A stretch of 64,000 nt of DNA from contig NZ_CP034882.1 of assembly GCF_005082825.1 (NCBI RefSeq), positions 1 to 64,000 on the forward strand, read 5' to 3'. The DNA comes from Buchnera aphidicola (Brevicoryne brassicae). GTDB lineage: Bacteria; Pseudomonadota; Gammaproteobacteria; Enterobacterales; Enterobacteriaceae. Both the position numbers and the translations under genes were made by a program. Position 1 is the first letter of the stretch. Every line of letters begins with the position of its first letter. This document shows, piece by piece, positions 49,621 through 59,505 of the stretch. The notes beneath the pieces are model-generated. The model ran no database searches, was not told where the DNA came from, and worked only from the letters and a program-made list of their open reading frames with translations.

Positions 49621-50679
49621 TTATGTTTCTATTTTATTAAGAACATTTAATGGATTAATTTTTCCTATGGGTCCAATAAAGTCTATTTCTGGCTCTAAAA
49701 ATACATTGAATTTTTTTAAAATGCATGTTTGTATTATTTTTGCTAATTTTATAACTTCTTTAGAAGTTGCATTCTTTTTATTTATTAATATTAGTTTTTG
49801 TGTTTTATGAATAGCTGCATCTCCAATTTGTATGTTTTTAAATTTACAATTTTGAATTAACGCACCACCCGATATTTTTATTAAGCCATTTTTTTGAGGG
49901 TAGTAGGGAATATTATACAAAGATATAAGTTTATCTGCTTGTTTTTTTATTATGATAGGATTTTTAAAAAAACTACCTGCATTACCAATTTTTTTAGGGT
50001 TTGGTAATTTTTTAATTCGTATTTTACATATGATATTAAAAATTTTATGTGCTGTTGTGTCTTTTAGATTTATGTAATTTTTTAATACAGAGAATATAGT
50101 TGGATTCCATATTTTTGACAACTTTATACCAACTGCAATAATAGCATAATCATAATTGTATCGATTTTTAAAAATACTACTTCGATAAGAAAATTTGCAA
50201 GAATTTTTATTAATTCTTTGAATCTTATGATCTTTTAAAGATAATACATCAACATATGAACATACATCTTTAAATTCTAATCCATACGCCCCAATATTTT
50301 GAATTGCGGCCGATCCTATACGGCCAGGAATTAATGCTAGATTTTCTAATCCAAAAATATTTAGATTTAAAGTATATTTGACTAGATTATGCCATTTTTC
50401 TCCTGAAAAAACGTGTAAAATCCAAAATTTATTTTTTTCTGTTATTTTTATTCCTTTAATTCTATTAATAAGAACTACTCCCTTATAGTTTTCCAAAAAG
50501 AGTACATTACTTCCTTCTCCTAAAATTAAATAAGGAATTTGAAATAATTTACAATTTTTCACTGTTTTTATTAATGCGTGAATCGTTTTTATAAAAATAA
50601 TTTTTTTTGCTGTTACATCTATTGCAAATGTGTTTAAATCTTTTAAGGATGAATTGAATAAATATTTTTTGTTATACAT
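49621..50679 (-). CDS. murB: UDP-N-acetylenolpyruvoylglucosamine reductase MurB
   Basis: FAD enzyme that makes UDP-MurNAc for peptidoglycan. It has 352 residues (E. coli 342). Family motifs include LGEGSNVLFL, GRIGSAAIQNIGAYG (FAD binding), FSYRSSIFK, and GNAGSFFKNP with the catalytic serine region. In E. coli birA and coaA lie between murB and the tRNA array; both are missing, leaving 82 bases. Confidence 0.94.
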   Translation of the reverse strand: MYNKKYLFNSSLKDLNTFAIDVTAKKIIFIKTIHALIKTVKNCKLFQIPYLILGEGSNVLFLENYKGVVLINRIKGIKITEKNKFWILHVFSGEKWHNLVKYTLNLNIFGLENLALIPGRIGSAAIQNIGAYGLEFKDVCSYVDVLSLKDHKIQRINKNSCKFSYRSSIFKNRYNYDYAIIAVGIKLSKIWNPTIFSVLKNYINLKDTTAHKIFNIICKIRIKKLPNPKKIGNAGSFFKNPIIIKKQADKLISLYNIPYYPQKNGLIKISGGALIQNCKFKNIQIGDAAIHKTQKLILINKKNATSKEVIKLAKIIQTCILKKFNVFLEPEIDFIGPIGKINPLNVLNKIET

Positions 50680-50811
50680 AGAATTCTTGAATGATCTTAT
50701 TTAAGTTTTTTTATATTGATGATAATTATATTCTTTATAAGAATACTTATTATAGTAACCTTTATAAGTTTCAAAAATTTTATATTAAATTATTTTAATG
50801 GAGTTTTAAAT

Positions 50812-51690
50812 ATGCATATTTTTTCTGAATATTATCAAGATATAGTAAAACAAAAAAGAGAAAACATTCGTAATTTTGCAAAATGTTCTTTTGAATTTTT
50901 TCCTCCAAAAAACTCTATTTTAGAGAAAAATCTTTTTTCTTCAGTTGAAAAACTTAGTACATTAAAACCAAGATTTTTTTCTGTAACTTATGGAGCAAAT
51001 AGTGGTGAACGTGAAAAAACATATAAATATGTAAAAAAAATATACAGAAAAACAGGTATTACTACTGCTGCTCATCTAACTTGTGTCGATTCTACTCCTG
51101 ATGAATTAAAAAAGATAGCAGAAAACTATTGGGAAAATGGTATTAAAAGCATTGTTGCATTAAGAGGAGATACACTAACACAAAACTTGAAACATAAAAT
51201 GTACGCTTCTGACTTAGTCATTTTATTAAAAAAAATAGCAAATTTTGATATTTCTGTAGCAGCTTATCCTGAATTACATCCAGAATCAAAAAATTCTGAA
51301 TTTGATATTGTTAGTTTAAAGAGAAAAGTTGATGCGGGCGCAAGTAGAGCAATTACACAATTTTTTTTCAATGTTGAAAAATATTTATATTTTAGAGATA
51401 ATTGTTTAAAACATAATATTAATATTGAAATTATACCTGGTATATTACCTATTTATAATTTTAAGCAACTACAACGTTTTTCTAGTATGACTAATGTTAA
51501 AATTCCTAATTGGATGTTTGAAATATTTAATGGATTAGATGATGATTTGATTACACAAAAAAATATAGGTTCTAGTATCGCAATTGATATGGTAAAAACA
51601 TTATCTCGCGAAGGAGTGAAAAATTTCCATTTTTATACTTTAAATCAATCTGATACGGTTTATACCGTATGTCATGTGTTAGGTTTATAA
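50812..51690 (+). CDS. metF: 5,10-methylenetetrahydrofolate reductase MetF
   Basis: FAD enzyme that makes 5-methyl-THF, the methyl donor for MetE. I use the ATG at 50812 with GGAG 8 bases upstream (50800-50803). It gives 292 residues, close to the 296 of E. coli. The frame stays open back to 50716, but the extension is hydrophobic and has no counterpart. Motifs are FEFFPPKNS, SVTYGANSGERE, HLTCVD, ALRGD and the C-terminal HFYTLNQSDTVY. metJ, metB and metL, near metF in E. coli, are absent. Confidence 0.95.
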   Translation: MHIFSEYYQDIVKQKRENIRNFAKCSFEFFPPKNSILEKNLFSSVEKLSTLKPRFFSVTYGANSGEREKTYKYVKKIYRKTGITTAAHLTCVDSTPDELKKIAENYWENGIKSIVALRGDTLTQNLKHKMYASDLVILLKKIANFDISVAAYPELHPESKNSEFDIVSLKRKVDAGASRAITQFFFNVEKYLYFRDNCLKHNINIEIIPGILPIYNFKQLQRFSSMTNVKIPNWMFEIFNGLDDDLITQKNIGSSIAIDMVKTLSREGVKNFHFYTLNQSDTVYTVCHVLGL

Positions 51691-51703
51691 AAATTTATTA
51701 TAT

Positions 51704-52849
51704 CTAATAACAAAATTTATATATTAATTTATTAATAATTTTTTTAGTAGGTTTAATAAAAGATAAATCTAGATATTCATCTGGTTGATGTGCTTGTTTA
51801 ATAGATCCAGGGCCTAATATTAACGTTGGTGCTATCTTTTCTAAAAAAGGAGCTTCTGTACAGTAATTCACTGTTTTACTATTTAAATTGCATAGTTCTT
51901 CTATTATTTTTATATTATTTTTTTTATGTGAACATTGATAAGGGGGAACACTAGAAAAAAGTTTTTTGATAATGATACGATTAGACCATTTTTTTATGAT
52001 TGATTTTAACTTTTCTTGAATTAAAATTTCTATTTGTGTTAGAGTAAGTCCTGGTATTGGTCGTATTTCAAATTTTAATGTACATAAAGAACAAATACGG
52101 TTAATTGTATCACCTCCATGTATAGAAGATAAGTTCATAGTTGAATATGGAATAGAAAAATTTTTATGATTGTATTTTTTTAAGTCATTTTTCAAAAAAA
52201 TTAAGTGTTTAATAATATTATTCATAATTTCAATACTATTAATGCCGCTATCTGGATTGCTAGAGTGTCCGGTTTTACCAGTTACTTGAATTAAGTAAGA
52301 GATATGTCCTTTATGAGAGCTTATTAGTTGTAAAGAGGTGGGTTCTCCAACTATTATGCAATCTGGTTTAATAATTGCAGATTTTATAAAATATTTAGCT
52401 CCAGACATGTCCGTTTCTTCATTGGCAGTGGCAAGAACATAAATTGGTTTATTTATTTTTTTTATATTTATAGAAGATATTACCTCTAATACAAAAGCAA
52501 AAAAACCTTTCATATCTACTGTTCCTAATCCGTAAAATCTATTATCGACTTCAGTCAACATAAAAGGGTCTTTTGTCCATGTTTTTTCATCAAAATTAAC
52601 AGTGTCTGAATGTCCAGATAAAAGCAATCCTCCATGTCCTGAACCAATAGAAGCTAACATGTTAAATTTATTGTTAGTACATGGTACTTGATTAATTTGT
52701 ATTGAAAACTTCAAATCAGAAAAATAATTCGATAACAGATCAATAAAGCCTTTATTGCTTTGATCTATGTGTTTATTATCACTGCTAATTGTAGGAATTT
52801 GGATTAATGAGCGATATATTTCTGTAAAAGAAGGTATTTTTTTTATCAT
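51704..52849 (-). CDS. argE: Acetylornithine deacetylase ArgE
   Basis: Zinc hydrolase of the M20 family that releases ornithine from N-acetylornithine. It has 381 residues (E. coli 383). Metal and catalytic motifs are LSGHSDTVNF, GLGTVDMKGFFAF and ANEETDMSGA, and the C-terminal GPGSIKQAHQPDEYL is conserved. It is divergent from argC, as in E. coli. I saw no intact ArgR box in the 146-base gap. Confidence 0.96.
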   Translation of the reverse strand: MIKKIPSFTEIYRSLIQIPTISSDNKHIDQSNKGFIDLLSNYFSDLKFSIQINQVPCTNNKFNMLASIGSGHGGLLLSGHSDTVNFDEKTWTKDPFMLTEVDNRFYGLGTVDMKGFFAFVLEVISSINIKKINKPIYVLATANEETDMSGAKYFIKSAIIKPDCIIVGEPTSLQLISSHKGHISYLIQVTGKTGHSSNPDSGINSIEIMNNIIKHLIFLKNDLKKYNHKNFSIPYSTMNLSSIHGGDTINRICSLCTLKFEIRPIPGLTLTQIEILIQEKLKSIIKKWSNRIIIKKLFSSVPPYQCSHKKNNIKIIEELCNLNSKTVNYCTEAPFLEKIAPTLILGPGSIKQAHQPDEYLDLSFIKPTKKIINKLIYKFCY

Positions 52850-52995
52850 AGTGTAAACTTTTATAAATATTTATTTTTAATATGTAAAATATTTTATTCA
52901 TAACAAGATAATTTATCAATACATTAATAATTTCAAAATTTAATATATCATTTTATTTTCAAATAATAATTTTTTATTTAAGGTTTATTAATTTT

Positions 52996-54003
52996 ATGTT
53001 AAATGTGTTAATTGTTGGTGCTAGTGGATATGCTGGTGCAGAATTAGTTAATTATCTGAATTGTCATAGGTTTGTTAATATAAAAAAAATACTTGTTTCA
53101 GAAAATAGTTTAGATGTAGGTAAATTATTTTCTGATATACATAAACAATTTATAAATGTTGTAGATTTAAGATTTGAAGCTATAAGTAATTTAAAGTTGA
53201 TTAATAAAGATTTTGACGCAGTTTTTTTGGCAACAGATCATGAAATTAGTCACTCTCTTGTTCCTTTTTTTATATCTTGTAATTGTGTAGTGTTTGATCT
53301 TTCTGCTGCTTATAGATTAAAAAAAAGTAGTTTTTATTTAGAATATTATAATTTTTTTCATCAGTATCAACAATTATTAAAAAAATCTGTATATGGATTA
53401 GCAGAATGGAATGAACGTGATATTATCACATCACAATTAATTGCGGTACCAGGATGTTATGCAACTTGTGTTCAATTAGCATTAAAACCTCTTATAGAAG
53501 AAGATATTCTTTGTTAAACTTATACACCTGTTGTTAATGCTGTTAGTGGAGTTAGTGGTGCAGGTAGAAAAGCTAATTTTAATAATAGTTTTTGTGAGGT
53601 AAGTTTACAACCATATAATATTTTTACTCATCGCCACACTCCTGAAATTATAGAAAATTTAGGAATTCCAATAATTTTTATTCCAATTTTAGGTTCTTTT
53701 TCTCGGGGTATTATTGCTACTATTACATGTAAATTAAAGTCTAATATTAGATCAATTGATGTTCGTAGCATATTTTACAAGTTTTATAAAAATAAACCAT
53801 TAATTCGTTTATATGATACATCTTTACCTAGTATTAAAACAGTTGAAAAATTACCATTTTGTGATATTGGTTTTATGGTTAAAAATAATTTCATAGTTAT
53901 TGTAACCGCTGAAGATAATTTATTAAAAGGAGCAGCTTCTCAAGCAATACAATGTTTTAATATTCGTTTTGGTTTTTCTGAAATTGAATCAATAATCACT
54001 TAA
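52996..54003 (+). pseudogene. argC: N-acetyl-gamma-glutamyl-phosphate reductase ArgC, interrupted by one in-frame TAA
   Basis: NADPH-dependent reductase, third step of arginine synthesis. The frame runs from ATG at 52996 to TAA at 54001-54003, about the length of the 334-residue E. coli protein, but codon 174 (53515-53517) is TAA. The first part has [13 protein letters not shown] (NADP binding) and the catalytic Cys in VPGCYATC. After the stop the same frame continues without another stop for 161 codons: [21 protein letters not shown] (catalytic His) and the conserved ending [16 protein letters not shown]. No frameshift is needed. It may be a recent pseudogene, a sequencing error, or a read-through gene. 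Only the first 173 residues are translated conventionally, and they lack the catalytic His. Confidence 0.93.
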
Positions 54004-54024
54004 TTGATGATGAGGTATTTTATA

Positions 54025-54798
54025 ATGAATCCATTAGTTATTAAATTAGGGGGAGTTCTTTTAGAAAGTGATAATGCTATGACGCGTTTATTTGAAGCGT
54101 TAGTTGATTATCGAAAATCCTATAAACGTTATGTGTTGATAATTCATGGAGGAGGTCGTTTAATTGATGATCTAATGAAAAAACTTAATTTACCAGTTAA
54201 GAAGAAAAATGGTTTACGTGTTACTTTATCTGAACATATTAATGTTATTACAGGTGCATTATCTGGAACTGCTAATAAAACTCTTCTTGCACGAGCATTA
54301 AAACACAATATAAACGCTGTGGGATTATGTTTAGCTGATGGAAAAAGTGTTGATGTAGAAAAATTAGATAAAGATTTAGGACATGTAGGAAAAGCCATAC
54401 CAGGATCACCTTTATTTTTAAACAAACTGTGTAAAGAAGGTATTTTACCTATTATTAGTTCTATAGGAATTACTAATGATGGTTTGTTGATGAATGTTAA
54501 TGCCGATTTAGCAGCAGCTGCTTTAGCAACTACTTTACATGCTAATTTGATTTTATTATCTGATATTAGTTCAATTTTAGATGGAAAAGGTCAAAGAATA
54601 GAAGAAATTAATAGTATTCAAGCTAAAAAATTAATTACACAAGGAATTATTACTAATGGTATGATTGTTAAAGTAAATGCAGCATTAGAAGCTGCAAATA
54701 TTTTAAATCGTGCTGTAGATATAGCAAGTTGGCAAAACGCTGAAGAATTAGAATTGTTATTTAACGGTGTAAACATTGGTACTAGAGTCTCAGTTTAA
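54025..54798 (+). CDS. argB: N-acetylglutamate kinase ArgB
   Basis: Phosphorylates N-acetylglutamate, second step of arginine synthesis. I choose the ATG at 54025 with GAGG 9 bases upstream (54012-54015). This gives 257 residues starting [14 protein letters not shown], as in E. coli. Two upstream ATGs at 54007 and 54010 overlap the ribosome-binding site region and are less likely. Motifs are [22 protein letters not shown] and [10 protein letters not shown]. Confidence 0.96.
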   Translation: MNPLVIKLGGVLLESDNAMTRLFEALVDYRKSYKRYVLIIHGGGRLIDDLMKKLNLPVKKKNGLRVTLSEHINVITGALSGTANKTLLARALKHNINAVGLCLADGKSVDVEKLDKDLGHVGKAIPGSPLFLNKLCKEGILPIISSIGITNDGLLMNVNADLAAAALATTLHANLILLSDISSILDGKGQRIEEINSIQAKKLITQGIITNGMIVKVNAALEAANILNRAVDIASWQNAEELELLFNGVNIGTRVSV

Positions 54799-54846
54799 TT
54801 TTGTTTATATGTTATAAAATTTTTAAAAATAGGTTGAAAAAGAATT

Positions 54847-56052
54847 ATGAAAAAAATGAATAAAGTTGTTTTAGCATATTCTGGTGGTTTAGATACTTCA
54901 GCAATTATTCCATGGCTTAAAGAAAATTATAATGTTGAAGTTATTGCGTTTGTAGCTGATATAGGACAATCTAAAAAAGATTTAAATGGAATTGAAAAAA
55001 AAGCATTAGAATCAGGAGCGTCTAGTTGTCACGTATTTGATTTGAAAGAAGAGTTTATAAAAAATTATGTTTATCCAGTTTTAAAAACTGGTGCTTTATA
55101 TGAAGGTAACTACTTATTAGGAACAGCGTTAGCTAGACCTCTCATAGCAAAAAAACAAGTAGAACTAGCATTAAATATTGGTGCAGATTCATTATGCCAT
55201 GGTGCCACTGGAAAAGGAAATGATCAAGTTCGCTTTGAAATGGCTTATGCATCATTAGCTCCAAATTTGCATGTAATAGCACCATGGCGTGAATGGAATC
55301 TTCATTCAAGAGAATCTTTATTGAGATATTTACATGAAAGAAATATTCCAATAACAGCAACATTAGAAAAAATCTATAGTAAGGATGAAAATTCTTGGCA
55401 TATTTCTACAGAAGGAGGATTACTTGAAGATCCTTGGAATGAATCTAATGAAGACTGTTGGAATTGGACAGTAAAACCTGAAGATGCTCTAGAAAAACCT
55501 GAATATATTTTATTAGAATTGACAGAAGGTTGTGTAGTATCTGTTAATAAACTGAAATTAAATCCATTAAAATGTGTAGAAACATTAAATAAAATTGGTT
55601 CTAAACATGCTATTGGTAGAATGGATATGATTGAAAATAGATTAATTGGAATTAAGTCTCGAGGTTGCTATGAAACACCTGGAGGTACTATTATTACAAC
55701 AGCTATAAAAGCTATTGAACAATTGGTTTTAGATCGAGAAAGTTTTCAATGGAGAGCAAAAATTGGTTTAGAAATGTCTTCAGTTGTTTATGATGGTCGT
55801 TGGTTTTCTCCAATACGAAAATCTTTGCAGGCTGCTGCTAATGAATTAGCATCTGAAATTAATGGAGAAGTAATATTAAAATTATATAAAGGTAGCGTTA
55901 TAGCCGTGCAAAAAAGATCTCCTAATTCATTATATTCTGTAGAATATGCCACTTTTGGTGAAGATGAAGTATATAATCAATGTGATGCAAATGGTTTTAT
56001 TCGTCTTTTTTCACTTTCTTCAAGAATACGTGCAAAAAATAAATGTAAATAG
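54847..56052 (+). CDS. argG: Argininosuccinate synthase ArgG
   Basis: Joins citrulline and aspartate with ATP. It has 401 residues, belonging to the shorter (about 400-residue) subfamily with [19 protein letters not shown] at the N-terminus, not the 447-residue E. coli type. Other motifs are [13 protein letters not shown] and [13 protein letters not shown]. It lies between argB and argH, whereas E. coli has argG elsewhere. An argCBGH order is known in other gammaproteobacteria. A second ATG at 54856 is also a possible start. Confidence 0.95.
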   Translation: MKKMNKVVLAYSGGLDTSAIIPWLKENYNVEVIAFVADIGQSKKDLNGIEKKALESGASSCHVFDLKEEFIKNYVYPVLKTGALYEGNYLLGTALARPLIAKKQVELALNIGADSLCHGATGKGNDQVRFEMAYASLAPNLHVIAPWREWNLHSRESLLRYLHERNIPITATLEKIYSKDENSWHISTEGGLLEDPWNESNEDCWNWTVKPEDALEKPEYILLELTEGCVVSVNKLKLNPLKCVETLNKIGSKHAIGRMDMIENRLIGIKSRGCYETPGGTIITTAIKAIEQLVLDRESFQWRAKIGLEMSSVVYDGRWFSPIRKSLQAAANELASEINGEVILKLYKGSVIAVQKRSPNSLYSVEYATFGEDEVYNQCDANGFIRLFSLSSRIRAKNKCK

Positions 56053-56117
56053 CTTTAAAAAACAAAAAACATAGTTATTAACTATAAATTATTCTTATTT
56101 TTTTATAGAGAAAATAT

Positions 56118-57497
56118 ATGACACTTTGGGGTGGAAGATTCGTTAATGAATCAGATGAATTGTTTAAAAAATTTAATAGATCTTTGTCTTTTGATTATAT
56201 TTTAGTAAAAGAAGACATAACTGCTTCAATTGCTTGGTCTAAAGCTCTTATGAAGAGCAATATTATTAGTGGAGAAGAACAAAAAAAAATAGAATTAGCA
56301 CTGCTTGTTTTATTAAAAGAAATAAAAAATAACACTCAAAATATTCTTAAAAGTGATTATGAAGATATTCATAGTTGGGTAGAAGCTAATCTTATTAAAA
56401 AAATAGGAAAATTAGGAAAAAAACTACATACAGGTCGTAGTAGAAATGATCAAATTACAACTGATTTAAAATTATGGTGTAGAAAAAAAATCTATGTTTT
56501 ATTAGATAATATTATTGAATTACAAAAAAATTTTATTTTAAATGCTGAATCTAATCATAATGTTATTATGCCAGGTTATACTCATTTACAACGTGCTCAA
56601 CCTATTACTTTTTCTTATTGGTGTTTAGCTTATGTTGAAATGTTGAAACGAGATTTTAGTCGTTTAAAAGATGTTTTAAAACGATTAAATCAAAGTCCTT
56701 TAGGTTCTGGCGCTTTATCTGGAACGGGATGGAAAATAAATCGTCAAGAACTTGCTTTATCTATGGGATTTGATTCAGCAACTAATAATGCGCTTGATAG
56801 TGTTTCTGATCGAGATTATGTTGTGGAGCTTTTGTCATCGGCTTCAATTAGTATGATGCATCTATCACGATTTTCTGAAGATCTAATATTTTTTAATTCG
56901 GGTGAAGCTGATTTTATTGAATTATCTGATTCGATTACATCAGGTTCATCTTTAATGCCTCAAAAGAAGAATCCAGATGCATTGGAATTGATTCGTTCTA
57001 AGTGTGGTCGTGTTTACGGTTCTTTAACTGCCATCTTAACAGTGTTAAAATCGCTTCCATTATCTTACAATAAAGATATGCAAGAAGATAAAGAATATTT
57101 ATTTGATTCTATAGAAACATGGAACGATTGCTTATGTATAGCAATTTTAATTTTAAAAAACGTAAAAATAAAATACAAGTCATGTCGTAAAGCGGCAGAA
57201 GAGGGATATTCTAATGCAACAGAAATTGCAGATTATTTAGTTAAAAAAGGTGTTACTTTTCGTGAAGCACATAATATATCTGGTCAATTAGTACTTCAAG
57301 CAATTAGAGAAAAAAAATCTTTAAATAACTTAAAATTATCTACATTTAAAATGTATAGTAGTCTTATTGAAGATGATATATATAAAAATATTACTTTAGA
57401 AGCGTGTCTTAAAAAAAGATTGTCTCAAGGTGGTGTATCACCATGTCAAGTTTATCGAGAAATTGAAAAAGCAAAAAAAAGATTACATATGTCTTAA
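56118..57497 (+). CDS. argH: Argininosuccinate lyase ArgH
   Basis: Last enzyme of arginine synthesis; splits argininosuccinate into arginine and fumarate. It has 459 residues (E. coli 457). It begins [19 protein letters not shown]. The superfamily signature [15 protein letters not shown], with the catalytic serine loop, and [13 protein letters not shown] are intact. A long hairpin follows and likely ends the argCBGH transcript. Confidence 0.97.
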   Translation: MTLWGGRFVNESDELFKKFNRSLSFDYILVKEDITASIAWSKALMKSNIISGEEQKKIELALLVLLKEIKNNTQNILKSDYEDIHSWVEANLIKKIGKLGKKLHTGRSRNDQITTDLKLWCRKKIYVLLDNIIELQKNFILNAESNHNVIMPGYTHLQRAQPITFSYWCLAYVEMLKRDFSRLKDVLKRLNQSPLGSGALSGTGWKINRQELALSMGFDSATNNALDSVSDRDYVVELLSSASISMMHLSRFSEDLIFFNSGEADFIELSDSITSGSSLMPQKKNPDALELIRSKCGRVYGSLTAILTVLKSLPLSYNKDMQEDKEYLFDSIETWNDCLCIAILILKNVKIKYKSCRKAAEEGYSNATEIADYLVKKGVTFREAHNISGQLVLQAIREKKSLNNLKLSTFKMYSSLIEDDIYKNITLEACLKKRLSQGGVSPCQVYREIEKAKKRLHMS

Positions 57498-57510
57498 AAA
57501 TTTTTTCAAC

Positions 57511-57551
57511 TATTAACTTGCATTTAAAACTATTTAAATGTCAAGTTAATA
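57511..57551 (+). terminator. Long hairpin downstream of argH
   Basis: TATTAACTTGCATTTAAA at 57511-57528 pairs with the segment 57533-57551 over 18 bp with a single bulged T (57541) and a 4-base loop. It lies 14 bases after the argH stop. It lacks a U-tract, so it may end transcription with Rho or protect the mRNA 3' end. Confidence 0.6.
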
Positions 57552-57602
57552 ATTGTATTTAAATGAAAGTTTTTAACTTAAAAAATATAGGATGTATAAT
57601 TC

Positions 57603-58037
57603 ATGCAAGATGTAGTATTTTTTTTTAGTGAACACCTTATACTGAGTGCTTTTTGGTTTTTTTTTCTTATTTCATCATTATTTTTAATAATTAAAAGTAT
57701 CTCTTTGAAAGATAAATTTATTGGTAATATTCAAGCAATAAAATTAATAAACCAGAAAAATGCAGTTGTAATTGACACTCGTTCCGAAGAAATATTTAAA
57801 AGAGGTTACATTGTTAATTCTATTCACTTTCCATTAAAAAATATTCTTTTAGGAAATTTAAAAGAGATAGAAGCTTATAAAGCTTTTCCTATTATTTTAA
57901 TATTGAGCGACATGAATGAATGCACAAATTGTATGAAAGAGTTTTTAAAATATGGTTTTAATAATGTTTATTTTTTAAATAATGGTATATATTATTGGAC
58001 TTTAGATAATTTACCTCTTATTACTAAAGATAAATAA
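57603..58037 (+). CDS. yibN: Membrane-anchored rhodanese-like protein YibN
   Basis: Single-domain rhodanese-like protein. It has 144 residues (E. coli YibN 143). An N-terminal membrane helix (about residues 10-30) precedes the domain, which holds AVVIDTRSEEIFKRGYIVNSIHFP. The expected loop is around NECTNCMKEF, with two cysteines near the active-site position. It lies upstream of secB, as in E. coli, with grxC lost between them. Function is not well defined. Confidence 0.85.
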   Translation: MQDVVFFFSEHLILSAFWFFFLISSLFLIIKSISLKDKFIGNIQAIKLINQKNAVVIDTRSEEIFKRGYIVNSIHFPLKNILLGNLKEIEAYKAFPIILILSDMNECTNCMKEFLKYGFNNVYFLNNGIYYWTLDNLPLITKDK

Positions 58038-58129
58038 TTAATAAATTAATAAATATTTAAATTCCTTATAAATAAAATTCAATTTTTTTAGCGCATACGT
58101 TATAATTAATAATTTTTTGGATATATGTT

Positions 58130-58576
58130 ATGTCAGAAGAAAAAATAAAAAAAAATATTTTTGAAATTCAACGTATTTATATAAAAGATGTTTCTTTTGA
58201 AGCTCCTAATACGCCAAGTATTTTTGATGCCAAATGGAAACCTACTGTTAAAATTGATTTAAACACCCTTTCTAAAAAAATAAAAAAAAATATTTTTGAA
58301 ATTATCTTACAGATAAAAGTTTTGGTAAAAATAAAAGAAGATATCGTATTTTTATGTGATGTAGATCAAGCTGGTATTTTTTCTATTCCAAATTTAAAAG
58401 AAAAAGATCTAAAACATTGTTTATGTTCTTATTGTCCAAACATTTTGTTTCCTTATGCTCGTCAATGTATATCCACTTTGGTTTCTTATGCGAGTTTTCC
58501 ACAGATGAATCTTGCTCCTATTAATTTTGATTCTATTTATTTTAATCATATAAATTTTGAAAAGCAGTGTAAGTGA
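58130..58576 (+). CDS. secB: Protein-export chaperone SecB
   Basis: Tetrameric chaperone that keeps preproteins unfolded and hands them to SecA. It has 148 residues (E. coli 155). Conserved segments are IQRIYIKDVSFEAPNTPSIF and YCPNILFPYARQCISTLV, followed by FPQMNLAPINFD. It contains a 29-nt exact in-frame repeat (58140-58168 and 58275-58303), encoding KIKKNIFEI twice. gpsA, between secB and cysE in E. coli, is missing. Confidence 0.94.
   Translation: MSEEKIKKNIFEIQRIYIKDVSFEAPNTPSIFDAKWKPTVKIDLNTLSKKIKKNIFEIILQIKVLVKIKEDIVFLCDVDQAGIFSIPNLKEKDLKHCLCSYCPNILFPYARQCISTLVSYASFPQMNLAPINFDSIYFNHINFEKQCK
58140..58303 (+). repeat. 29-nt exact direct repeat pair inside secB
   Basis: The 29-base segment at 58140-58168 recurs without mismatch at 58275-58303. 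The offset is 135 bases (45 codons), so both copies are read in the same frame and encode the peptide KIKKNIFEI. Each contains a run of nine A residues. Confidence 0.85.
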
Positions 58577-58653
58577 AATGAATTAATTTTTATATAAAAA
58601 ATAAAAAATTTTAAATTATCAAAATAATATGCTTTTTTTAGGAGAAAAAAATT

Positions 58654-59481
58654 ATGTGTGTTTTAGAAATATCAAAAGTGTGGAATCAAATAATATACGA
58701 AGTTTCTTTTTTATTAAAAAAAGAACCAATTTTATCTGAATTTTATCAAAATAGTGTTTTGAAACATCAAAGTTTAAGTGCTGCTTTAAGCCATATATTA
58801 TCAAATAAACTATCTACTTCTAGTGTTTCTGACAAAAAAATCCAGAGAATATTTAATGATATATATTTAAATGATATTTCTATTTTAAATGCTGTAGTAC
58901 AAGATTTAAAAGCTGTATTAATAAGAGATCCAGTCGTAAAAAATTATTTAACTCCGTTATTATACTTAAAAGGATTTCATGCATTACAGTCTTATAGACT
59001 CAGTCATTATCTTTGGAATCTTAAAAAAACTTCATTATCTACATACTTACAAAGCAGAATGTCTACTGTTTTTTCAGTTGATATTCATCCCGCAGCATCT
59101 ATTGGATCTGGTATAATGCTCGACCATGCAACTGGTATTGTTATTGGAGAAGGTGTGATTATAGAAGATGATGTCTCAATTTTTCATTCAGTCACTTTAG
59201 GTGGTACAGGTAAAAGTTATAGTAAAAATAGACATCCCACTATTCGAAAAGGAGTAATTATAGGTGCTGGAGCAAAAATTTTAGGAAACGTTGAAGTTGG
59301 TTTAGGTGCAAAAATAGGAGCTGGTTCTATAGTGTTAAAAAACATTCCTTCATATGTAACCGTTGTTGGTATACCGGCTAAAATTATTAGTCAATTAAAT
59401 AGTAAAAAGTGTTTTTCTGAACAAAATGAAGATAGTTTATCTTCTACAGAAAATAGTTTTCAGTATGGAGATGGTATTTAA
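58654..59481 (+). CDS. cysE: Serine O-acetyltransferase CysE
   Basis: Makes O-acetylserine, the committed step of cysteine synthesis. It has 275 residues (E. coli 273). The left-handed beta-helix repeats include DIHPAASIGSGIMLDHATG and IGAGAKILGNVEVGLGAKIGAGS. The C-terminus ends FQYGDGI, matching the peptide that docks with CysK. The preceding tail (SEQNEDSLSSTENS) lacks the methionine known as Met256 in E. coli, which takes part in cysteine feedback inhibition. An AGGAG site precedes the ATG. Confidence 0.96.
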   Translation: MCVLEISKVWNQIIYEVSFLLKKEPILSEFYQNSVLKHQSLSAALSHILSNKLSTSSVSDKKIQRIFNDIYLNDISILNAVVQDLKAVLIRDPVVKNYLTPLLYLKGFHALQSYRLSHYLWNLKKTSLSTYLQSRMSTVFSVDIHPAASIGSGIMLDHATGIVIGEGVIIEDDVSIFHSVTLGGTGKSYSKNRHPTIRKGVIIGAGAKILGNVEVGLGAKIGAGSIVLKNIPSYVTVVGIPAKIISQLNSKKCFSEQNEDSLSSTENSFQYGDGI

Positions 59482-59505
59482 TTTATTTTTTATGAAAAAA
59501 AAATA

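Noticed and set aside
50716-50811. N-terminal extension of MetF
   Set aside because: The extra 32 residues are hydrophobic with no E. coli counterpart, and the ATG at 50812 has a good GGAG site.
52881-52900. ArgR box in the argE-argC gap
   Set aside because: Only one half-site (ATTCA) matches; the left half agrees at one of five positions.
52996-53517. A complete short 173-residue gene
   Set aside because: It ends in the middle of ArgC homology, and the same frame continues with the rest of ArgC, so it is the 5' part of an interrupted argC.
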